From assembly GCA_036245805.1 (NCBI GenBank), contig BTRK01000006.1, forward strand, positions 50,089,257 through 50,153,256: a stretch of 64,000 bases of DNA, given 5' to 3'. This stretch comes from Pristionchus mayeri. Lineage: Eukaryota; Nematoda; Chromadorea; Rhabditida; Neodiplogasteridae. The first letter of the stretch is position 1, and every line of letters starts with the position of its first letter. The notes under the pieces are model-generated. The model did not search any database. It worked only from the letters and a program-made list of their open reading frames with translations, and was not told the DNA's origin. Made by a program: the position numbers and the translations under genes. Below are positions 20,865 to 29,360 of this stretch, piece after piece.

Positions 20865-21735
20865 CGGATTATGCGCAACGTTCCGTTTTTACGCACTTAA
20901 GCCCGTATTGTGCGTAAAGTGGCGTTTTTACGGACATAGGTTTTGTTGTGTGTTTTGTTTTTTACGGATAAATGTAGGTTTTTTGGGATCAATGTATGTG
21001 TTCGTTTTAGGCAAAATGAGAGGTGGTTTGGGCAAAAAATAAGTATTTTGACACATTAGTTTAGTGCGTTAAATGAATAGTATGGATAATAATTTGAGTG
21101 GATGATTGTGAAAAATGTGCTGAAAGGATGTGTCCCGCTACTGGTTTACGGATGTTGGTCGGGTGTACTGGATTGACTAATTTATAGAGTTTTGGATGAC
21201 TACTCGTTTTTACGGAGGTAGGGACTACTTGTTTTATTTAGTTTTTTTAATTTACTGATTTTGAAGGAGTGTGTGATTTAACGGGTTTGAAGGAGTTTCA
21301 CGGAGTTTGGGTGAGTTTGGCGGAATGACCACTTGTAGTTTAAACGCCTACTGCTTTGACGGAGTTTGGTGCTTGAAGGAGTTTCGCGAAGTTTGACGGC
21401 CGCATTTACGGAGGTGATTTACGGATTTTGACGGACCAAATGCGGAGTTTGGCGGCGTTTGATTGATTTACGGAGTTTGGTTCCTGAATTTACGGAGTTT
21501 GGTTGCCTCCCCCTACTGGTTTACGATTTTTGGATTTTGACGGAGGTTGGTTAGAATGCGGAGTTGTGCGGATTTACGGGTTCCTGAATTTACGGACCAA
21601 ATGCGGATTTTGACGGATTTACGGAGTTTGGATCCTGAATGTACGTGGTTTTTTCGGATTTACGGAGGTGATTTCCGCCTCCCCCTACTGGATCTTGATT
21701 TTTGGAATTTGACGGATGTTGGACGAAATGCAATA
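20865..21735 (+). repeat. TTTACGGA(GTTTG)-rich low-complexity tract
   Basis: The motif TTTACGGAGTTTGG and variants (GATTTACGGA, TTTGACGGA) recur irregularly many times on the plus strand, with strong G/T strand asymmetry. It has no codon structure. It differs from the nematode telomere repeat TTAGGC. Confidence 0.7.
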
Positions 21736-22059
21736 CTATACGCTACTTTTACCTAACACTAACAACAATTTGTGAACTATTAAAGAAGAAAAGTCAACGC
21801 TCTGAAAAAATTTTTTTTTCGACTTTTTCTTCAGAGTGTAAATTTTGAGTGAAAATTGCCAAGTAGAAGACACTTCGAATTCGGATTTTATATTTTAATA
21901 TCATACACATAGACTTGTTGTTTCATAATCTGCATTAAAATTCTGCTGCGCTCCACCGCTTGCCAGAGAAAATATTTTTATTTTGTTGACAAAATTCGGT
22001 TTTTAATCAGATCATTTTTACTTGTTGTCCAATCGTCTCGAGTGCAACATGAATTTTGC

Positions 22060-22307
22060 TGGAAATAATTTTCCGCGCATTTTGAGCTAAACGCCATATC
22101 TGTAGCTCATCTGGGAGCAAATATACACTATAGCAGGGTGCAAAACCGGGAAATTACTAAATGCCGGCTCTGGGACCAATGACCTATGTTATTCGAAATC
22201 TTACTTCTAGGGTATTCTACCACAACAATATGAACGATATTCGGCACAACTTTTTTGAAAATGTTCCCGAGGAGGTCATTTTTCATCCATCGACTCGTGA
22301 TACGCGT
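22060..22307 (+). repeat. Direct repeat, copy 1 (copy 2 at 23611-23850)
   Basis: AATAATTTTCCGCGCATTTT, GCAAAACCGG, AATCTTAC..CTAGGGTATTCT and CTTTTTTGAAAATGTTCCCG occur in the same order here and at 23611-23850. The pair brackets the right arm in direct orientation, so the arm sits between two diverged copies of the same sequence. Confidence 0.65.
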
Positions 22308-22893
22308 GGTAATGTAAATACACCCCTTGAAACAGCTCAAATAAAAAGGGCTCCTGAAAAGAGGATCTTTCGTTTGAGGAATCCAGGGAAAGACCCACAA
22401 GTATAGGATAGTTCAAAATAGACTTAGGGGTCCGCACTATGGCTTAAACTGTAGAGCAAGATGTGCTGAACATTTCATCTGTTGAAAGCGAGTCTCTATC
22501 TTTTCATAGAAGCATGCTACAGAGCCTAGAATTTGAGAAGAAACGGGCTAGAATCCCCCGAGAGCGAGTGCTCTAACCGTCTGGCGCTCTCGCCGCCTGA
22601 CCTCCCTCTCCCTCCCCTCTATTTAGCGCTCTCCCGCACTCGTCTCCCGTCGGCTTTGGCCTAATTCTAAGCTCTGTAGCATGCTTCTATGAAAAGATAG
22701 AGACTCACTTTCAACAGATGAAATGTTCAGCACATCTTGCACTACATTTTAAGCCATAGTGCGGACCCCTATGTCTATTTTGAACTATCCTATACTTGTG
22801 GGTCTTTCCCTGGATTCCTCAAACGAAAGATCCTCTTTTCAGGAGCCCTTTTTCTTTGAGCTGTTTTAAGGGGTGTATTTACATTACATGTAA
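22308..22893. repeat. Inner palindrome of the right arm
   Basis: ATGTAAATACACCCCTT at the left is mirrored by AAGGGGTGTATTTACAT at the right. Between them, CTTTCGTTTGAGGAATCCAG and its complement pair, closing on a centre at about 22540-22650 with the GC-rich string TCTGGCGCTCTCGCCGCCTG. The left half extends beyond the outer arm boundary (22380), so it is the complete form of the structure truncated at 18116. Confidence 0.75.
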
Positions 22894-23597
22894 CCCACTT
22901 AGTGCGTTTGGGCCCATCTTACGAGTCAACGGGGGTCAAAATATCGATTTTCAAATTTTCGACCCGACGATCATTTTAGGTCAATAATAGTGTTATAACA
23001 TGGGGGGATTCAACAGGTAATGCTGTTTTGGACGTTTTTGAGTGGATTTGAGCCTGAATCAGGTTGAAGATACGGTAGTACACTTGTCCGGAACTCATTT
23101 TGAGTTGCCCCCACAAAAGTGCCAGCTTTTTTTTGTTTATACTCCGATTTTCCTAATTTTTGGAGGAAAGTAAGCCACATGCATGGACTACAACTTAAGC
23201 ATGATAACCCAATATCTTTTTCCGATTTCCAAAGTTACGTCACTTTTGGTGCGCCCGACCACCCCGAACCAGGATGAGCACCAGGAATGATGAGTTCAAC
23301 ATCATTTTGTAGAGCATGATGGTAGCTTTCAATGCAAACAAAGAACGACGTTCCATCTTCATTTTAAACGGAGATATGATTATTTAAGTGCGCCCGATTT
23401 GATAGTCGAAAATTGATAGTGCCAAGTTTGCCCTTCTGAATCTCGACGATGACGACCGATATCAAAATTCTGACGACGCAGTTTGAAAGAGCGTCATTTG
23501 AAGTACTTGTAACCAAATTTTCATCAAGAGTTGACGAACTTGAATCCTACCGCCGCTGGCCCCCCTTAAATGATCGATTCTGTCGCGATTCGCCTCA
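22380..23597 (-). repeat. Right inverted arm of the composite element
   Basis: It is the reverse complement of 16914-18116, ending CGCGATTCGCCTCAT at 23597. The largest difference from the left arm is a short replacement near 23560 (GGCCCCCCTTAAATGA). Confidence 0.8.
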
Positions 23598-23610
23598 TAA
23601 AAGTTACTCG

Positions 23611-23850
23611 AAATAATTTTCCGCGCATTTTAAGCCCTTTTTCAGCTTTCTAGGTCGTATATGAGCTGATTTACAATGTAACCAGATGCAAAACCGGATA
23701 ATTCCTATTTGACGGCTCTGAGACCAATGACCAATATTTTTCGAAATCTTACAGCTAGGGTATTCTTCCGCAATAATATGGGCCTAATTATTGGAAACTT
23801 TTTTGAAAATGTTCCCGCACATATCCACTGACTCGTACACGTGTTAAAAT
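23611..23850 (+). repeat. Direct repeat, copy 2 (copy 1 at 22060-22307)
   Basis: It carries the same ordered strings as 22060-22307, starting CGAAATAATTTTCCGCGCAT just outside the right arm. Confidence 0.6.
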
Positions 23851-24759
23851 GATGAAAATCAGTTTGCGATTGAATTGTTGGATTGAACTATAACTCGTTT
23901 TTGTTGCCTAGGTTGGTATGTTAACAAACCACACTAACTTTGGCCCTAGATCTCACCCTTGAATTTTGCTGAATTTCGATTTTTCAAAATTTGATGACCC
24001 TGCATTTCTATGTTTCAATAACATGACCCATTTAATACTCGATTTAGCGAAGAGGACCCACGGGGGTATCCAGGAAAAAATTTGGTCGAGATCGGCGATG
24101 ATGATGTCCGGCGTGTCCTGGAATCTTACCGAGCCGGTCTCTTAACGTTAAAAAAAGCGTTTTCAACGTCACGGCGTCTGGAACCAAAGAAGTATTTTTG
24201 AGCAAAATGAGTGTGCCTACCGTATTCAGCACATTCGATAACCTCAGATCGGAGTGTTACAAAGAATTGACATTTTTGAGCCGTGACAAATCTCTTCAGA
24301 ATTGTTCTATTCTTACACAAATGTGCTCAATGTATGCTAGGTGTTAGTGTCCACGAAGTCACCATTGAGAGGCAGAAGACTTTTATAGTTCGTATTTTTT
24401 CCGCTTCCGACATTTTGGTAGTAAGACAGCTATTCCAAGGAAATAAATCATCTTTATTGAATTATGATACTGATAGTCCGTATAAAGGCCGTAGACCATT
24501 AAAAGAGATTAAGACACTTGAAATTCTTGTTCGTGTAGTTGCATTTACGGAACGCTGCCTCCTCCAAGGCCACAGAAATAGTGTCCAGAAGTGGCTGAAA
24601 ATTCACCAAACACTGAATTTTTAGATGTTACACGGTACTGTTGAACGTTTTCTCATAGGGGTCACAGCAAGTTTTGGTTGGCGAGTTGCACATGGCGATG
24701 CCGCAAGGTGTGTGATCGATATCAGAACGGCTGGAAATAAATTTAATAGCTGGATTCGT
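23851..24759. other. Intergenic, repeat-derived, no gene called
   Basis: It holds a copy of the dispersed repeat seen at 8549-8627 (24080-24150, minus strand: GGCTCGGTAAGATTCCAGGA). A plus-strand open frame at 24283-24624 has no recognisable domain and no splice partner. Confidence 0.4.
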
Positions 24760-24861
24760 ACTATAGTTCGAGAAACGATTCTCTCGTCACTTTTCATTCT
24801 CTCGTCGCTCGACCGGTCTAAAGTGTGTGTAGAGTGAAGGTATCGTTTATCGAACTATAAT
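24760..24861. mobile_element. Hairpin MITE copy
   Basis: The ends ACTATAGTTCGAGAAACGAT and ATCGTTTATCGAACTATAAT flank a core with CGCTCGACCGGTCTAAAGTG. It lies just downstream of the stop codon of the thrombospondin-repeat gene. Confidence 0.7.
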
Positions 24862-24886
24862 TCACACCCCTCCCTGGAGATATGAA

Positions 24887-26282
24887 TCAAAGCACGGGGC
24901 ACCTGGATCCGCATATGCACGTGTCTCCATCTGCGCATTTATTGGTGCACACTCTCGTCCTGGTAAGATTGCTGCAGGCTCCGCAAGTCGTTGGGCAAAC
25001 GCCATTGTTAGACCATTCTTCCCACTCGCCCCAGATCCCCATGTTGATGGTGCCAGATCCACAGAAGGTTCTGCCGATTTTTCCTTAAAATTTTATGCAC
25101 ATGGAAAAAATAGACTGATTGTACCGTTGACGGACTTGAAGAAAGGGTCGCAGCAAGGGCGTGCTGGGAAAGAGCACAAGGCAGTACCGCAAGGCCCAAT
25201 GTCCTCCGAGACGTCGCTGAATACAAAACTAAATCAAAATTCCAAAGTATGAGCTTCTTTATAATTATTTCTTCGATTTTCACTGATTTAAAAATACTAA
25301 CGTGCAAGTCGAGCCTATGCAGGTTCTGGTCCTAGGAGTTGTGCTGCACGATCCGCAAGTAGTGGCACAGGTGCCCGTCGAAGTCCACTCACTCCACTGC
25401 TCAGCAGGTGTCGTCAGTACCTGAATGGACTCACAGTCGTATTCTTCATGGTCGCTCTTCGTTTAAATGAAAAGAATACCAAATACCTGAGTGTTAGTTG
25501 CCGTTTCGGTAGTAGTCGTAGTCATGGAAGTGGGCTGAAACGTTTTCAGTAGTCGCATGACTATGTTTTAAGAATGTTATTTCCTGCATTTGCTAAAATA
25601 AGCGATACCTCAGTGGTGGTTGCCTTTGTTGGCTTGACGGTCGGTGTGGTTTCGGGCTGCGAAAGAAGTAAATGATAAATCCACTCATGATTGATGATAA
25701 TAATTCATATTCAAAGGATATAACGCGAGTGCCTGATACAAGTGAAATTCGACCTGAAATTCGCCAATTTCAGAAGAGTTTGGAGAATAATTCAACTCAC
25801 GATGGGCAGCATGCAGGTATTGGGTCTGAATTCACCCAGGAACGAACACCATTCCGGGGTGTAGAAATAGATGGTGCAGTTGATTGGATTGAGGACTCCT
25901 TCGAACTGCGCACACTCTTGACCACTGCAAAACAACTTATATAAATTCTGAAAAGTGAATATGCAAATGAATGAAATGGATAATGAAAAGCACCTCGAAT
26001 CTCCTCTGGCGCAGTTGCATGCAAGTTCGCAAGCTGCTTTAGATTCCACTTTGAAGGTCCCGAATAGACTTTCTCTGTGACGCGTCGACTTGAACGCGTT
26101 GTACATTTGGCCTCGGGCCTGAACATTATGATTCAATTTATGAATGTAAAATTATAATAACTTTCCTCAGGTTACACACTCACTCGTTAGTGAGACAAAG
26201 CGAAAACAGAACGTGGAGGTAGGAAAGTCACAAAATTTTAGCTTACCACTCCCAGAAGGGAGAGAAGGAGAAGCGAGCGCAT
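24887..26282 (-). CDS. Secreted protein with PAN-like Cys domain, Thr linker and two thrombospondin type 1-like repeats, 262 aa
   Basis: Eight exons join in frame: 26282-26247, 26118-25994, 25924-25801, 25656-25609, 25534-25487, 25420-25302, 25216-25125 and 25083-24887. Exon 1 plus the start of exon 2 gives a signal peptide (MRSLLLLSLLGVARG). Residues about 17-95 form a Cys-rich domain (CELACNC...CAQF...WCSFLGE...C) resembling PAN/Apple-type modules. Two short exons encode a Thr/Pro linker. The rest has two TSP1-type cores, WSEWTSTGTCATTCGSC with TRTRTC and WGEWEEWSNNGVCPTTCGAC with TRTRVC, separated by a CSFPARPCCDPFF segment and an FCGSG. It is likely an extracellular adhesion or matrix protein. 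Ligands are unknown. The acceptor before exon 8 (TTTTAAG) is unusual but keeps phase. Confidence 0.8.
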
Positions 26283-27137
26283 ATCAGAGATGTCCCGATC
26301 TCGCGAAGAAGATCGAGAGAGAGATAGAGTGGGACTATTCACATTCTGGAAGAAAATGTCGACTGAATTCAAGAGGAGTTGAGTCGCCTAATTGTCATAG
26401 CGATTACGAAGGTCAGTGGAGTTTGACGAATCCGAAAGAAAGTATGACTCCCGAAGAGTCCCTCTCAAGACCTGGAAGTTTAATACAGAAAATATCATCT
26501 GAAAGAATGACTATTTACGTAATGAGCAAAAGCTCGCATTATCAGTGATAACTTTTCTCCAAAAAAATAAACTCGAAAAAAGGAAGATCTAATGGATCGC
26601 CCGGCGCTGTAGGTCTGGATGGTAGTCTTAACTGTGGAAGAGTGTTTTCAAGAGAGGATATCCTCTAAGTGACCCTCGAAGACCATCGATCGTCATATTG
26701 TTCCAGTACGTGTCCTGCCGATTCTTCGCACTTCGTAACTTTGCGACGTATCTACGAACGGAACTCCTGAGAAGGAAGAGAACTGTAGGGGCCGCATTCG
26801 GGAGCAATCAAATAAGTCAAGTCGAAGTGATTTAGCCTTTCATAGCGCTCACGGGGATGACTGAAGATTAGGATGAATTTTCGAGAAAAACCCCTGTGAT
26901 TGCCACTCAATTTCCATCAATTTTAGGTATGACAGTTGGGCACGAATGTATCATAGACTATTGTATATCCGGACAACCAGGTCAGTTCAAAACAGAAATC
27001 AATAATTGGGTCGTGTCAGGTGTGGATTGCACAGTGCATTAAAAGCCACTCAAATGGACAAATGCGTGGTAGGATGAGATGCAAGGAAAGGGAAGGGGAG
27101 ACCAAACGGGTTCCTTTTTTTGTTGCACGTTTCCCTC
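26283..27137. other. Divergent intergenic region
   Basis: It separates the TSP1 gene (-) from the C6-domain gene (+), so it should hold both promoters. No exon is seen; one short plus-strand frame (26213-26548) overlaps the start of the minus-strand gene and is probably chance. Confidence 0.4.
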
Positions 27138-27144
27138 ATAAATA
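27138..27144 (+). promoter_or_regulatory. TATA-like box of the C6-domain gene
   Basis: ATAAATA lies about 37 bp before the ATG at 27175, giving an expected start site just upstream of the coding sequence. Confidence 0.4.
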
Positions 27145-27174
27145 GGGCAGTGGTGATAAGGATAGGATCGCAGG

Positions 27175-27946
27175 ATGAACTCGAATTTCGTTGTGCTCCT
27201 TCCTCTCTTGTTTGCCTCTTCAGCTAACGCCTGTATGGCAGTCAGGCCCAGCACTCCAGGCATGCCTGAAGTCGGTGAGTAATGTGGCGTTAACTTTCGC
27301 CATTTCTATCTAAAATTTGAATACCCGCAATTCCATATCTCACTTCTCCGTGGAGCTAGAGACTTAAAAATCGGAATATAATTGTTTTGACCCTCAGAAC
27401 CTTATATTCCAATTTTCAAGTCTCTAGGTCCACGGAGAAGTGAGATATGGAATTGCGGGAAATCAAATTTTAGATAGAAATGGCGAAAGTTAACGTCGCA
27501 TAACATGATCTTCTTATTTTCGATAACAGCTCGGATCTAACTGGGTAGCGTGTGTTTAGAAGAGACACCGTTGCTCGGAAGAGCAACATTTTCCATCAGA
27601 CCCCTTGACTATGAACAGATAATGATTATGACATTGACTTTCGATGACGAGTCGGTAGCAAATTGACTATGATTTCGCCCTTCTCATCAATTAGCCAGTG
27701 GGTGATCTTGAATTAAGTCTAGAGTAACGTTCCACTTCAGCATGCAAGAGCTGCGATCCCGCGTTGGTCATGAAGACTCGCAAAGATGTGAATTCGGTTG
27801 ACTTCTCGAGTGACACGCCGTCTAACGATGGCCCGTGCACAGTGAGAACACTTGTGTGCACCGGCAAGCAACCGACATCAATGGTGCATGTCGAAGTGAG
27901 CTCGAACTTGTTCTGGAACTGCATTACGGGGTGCATTCCAGATTAA
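27175..27946 (+). CDS. Small secreted C6-domain protein, 101 aa
   Basis: Two exons join in frame: 27175-27274 and 27741-27946. The ATG opens a signal peptide (MNSNFVVLLPLLFASSANA). The mature chain contains ACKSC, GPC, LVC, NC and GC, six cysteines in an order like the nematode-specific C6 domain (ACxxC...C.VRTLVCTG...C...C). These proteins are small secreted or ectodomain proteins of unknown role. The frame could instead splice at GAA/GTGAGC at about 27893, but reading on to the TAA gives the full set of cysteines. The intron holds a foldback element. Confidence 0.7.
27287..27499. mobile_element. Foldback element in the C6-gene intron, about 213 bp
   Basis: GCGTTAACTTTCGCCATTTC at the left pairs with GAAATGGCGAAAGTTAACG at the right. 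The inverted similarity continues inward through CCATATCTCACTTCTCCGTG and its complement for about 95 bp per arm, leaving a loop near 27385-27400. It has no coding capacity. It is unrelated in sequence to the 14586 element and to the MITE family. Confidence 0.75.
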
Positions 27947-28760
27947 TGGAGGAGGAGCGATTGGACCTTTTCCGAGCCCGTACTCGCTCAATCTCGTGTG
28001 CAATGATGCCGGCACGGCATGGATCTTTACGTATATGAACATGCCATTTACAATCACACAGTTGGAATGCATCTCCACTTGATAGAATCTCATCAATTTA
28101 ACACTGTCATACGGTGGAAAATTACTCATACACTCACCCATGTGTAGGTCTTTGTTAATCAACTCAAACCAGTTCGCCTCATTTCTCTGATTGTGCTCGT
28201 ACGAGTCTCCTTCACGTTGTCCTGCAAACTTGCTCTGCAGTGAGGTTCGAAGCATCTTGTGTGCGGCGTATTTGTGGCTTACAAGTGTGAATCAATAAAT
28301 CAACATGATTATCCGACAATAACGTATGAAAATCGGTGGAATTTGTGGAAGATCATAGAAGTGATGATGCATGAAGATTGGAGACAGACGGGAGTGAAAC
28401 TGAATGAAGGTGGAACAACAGCTCGAATTCTCTCCAATTGCAACTGCTCCAATCCGCTTGTACCGCTACATTTGTTTGTGCTGGAGTCGCGAAAATTCTT
28501 GAACTAGTTCTCTCAAAAAATGGAGGGTGGGAGAGGCATAAGGGTTAGAAAGGATCATGATTGAGCAGAATCGTTCGAGTTAATGTTGAGTAGGGTGCAC
28601 TTTCACTTAATATTTAGTACGGCTGCTGATCTCGGACGGCAGGTGTGTTCCTTGTTCTATAAATTCCGGCTGGTGTGAAATATTAGAGGGATGCGCATTT
28701 TTCAGTGAATGGTTCGCACATTGTTCTCCGTTCTTGTATACCACATAATGTCTTTTCAAA
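27947..28760. other. Intergenic, with an unassigned minus-strand open frame
   Basis: A minus-strand frame stays open from about 28255 to 27878 (MLRTSLQSKFAGQREGDSYE at its start) and ends inside the C6 exon. It has no signal peptide and no recognised domain. It may be a gene remnant. Confidence 0.3.
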
Positions 28761-29160
28761 CCCTCATTCAATCTTCAAAGCAGCTTTTTATACAATGGAA
28801 GGACGGAGGGAGGGGAGATCTTCTGGGGTGGGATTAGAAAGGGGAGCGACATTTCAGATAGACGGCTATTTCAGGAGAATATACACCGCCTTTTCTTGGC
28901 TAATCGTGGAAAGTGTAGAGTGAGATCTATAGAACAGTGAAAAAAAGCTAGCCAGAGCAAATGAATCTAGACGGGAACTAGGGCCTCAATAAATAAATGG
29001 TGTTGTAAACAAGGACAACGGGTATTCGAGAGTATCACGGGAAACGGAAAAGGGTTTCGCAAATCACAGGTGGATATTGAGAATATGGACAGTACATTGA
29101 CGTTACAGGGGAAAGGAATGAAAGGTAGGAACTAGACGTTGAAATGAGTGAGCTATAACT
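28761..29160. repeat. Diverged duplicate of 13771-14130 (copy 2)
   Basis: See the first copy: shared CTTGGCTAATCGTGGAAAGT, GCAAATGAATCTAGACGGGA and CAACGGGTATT-type strings in the same order. It lies downstream of the mbr-1 stop codon. Confidence 0.7.
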
Positions 29161-29210
29161 TGAGGTATGTAGAGAGATTATGGCTGCTAGAGGTCGGGTC
29201 GGGTCGGGAA

Positions 29211-29324
29211 TAGAGTTTGAGAAACGACACCACGCTCTCTTCATTCAAGGCACACTCTCGCCGATCGACCGGACTAGAGAGTGTGTAGAATGAAGGGAGC
29301 GTGGCATATTTTTCTCGAACTCTA
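29211..29324. mobile_element. Hairpin MITE copy
   Basis: The ends TAGAGTTTGAGAAACGACAC and TTTTTCTCGAACTCTA flank CACACTCTCGCCGATCGACC and ACTAGAGAGTGTGTAGAATG. It lies 37 bp downstream of the mbr-1 stop. Confidence 0.75.
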
Positions 29325-29360
29325 GCCGGGATCTAGGGAGGAATAGGGAAGTGGTGGAAA

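Larger units (their letters stand above)
16914..23597. mobile_element. Composite palindromic (foldback-like) element, about 6.7 kb
   Basis: Two inverted arms of about 1.2 kb (16914-18116 and 22380-23597) are nearly identical in reverse complement. For example, GAGGCGAATCGCG at the left end matches CGCGATTCGCCTC at the right end, and a 70-codon stretch is the same on opposite strands. Between them lie fourteen 190-bp tandem repeats, a TTTACGGA-rich tract and about 650 bp of AT-rich DNA. The arms contain an inner palindrome of their own. No transposase-like open frame was found inside, so a non-autonomous foldback element or a rearranged cluster of elements fits best. I see no clear target-site duplication. 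Confidence 0.65.

Noticed and set aside
24283..24624. 113-codon plus-strand open frame
   Set aside because: No domain, no signal peptide, no compatible neighbouring exon; surrounded by repeat DNA.
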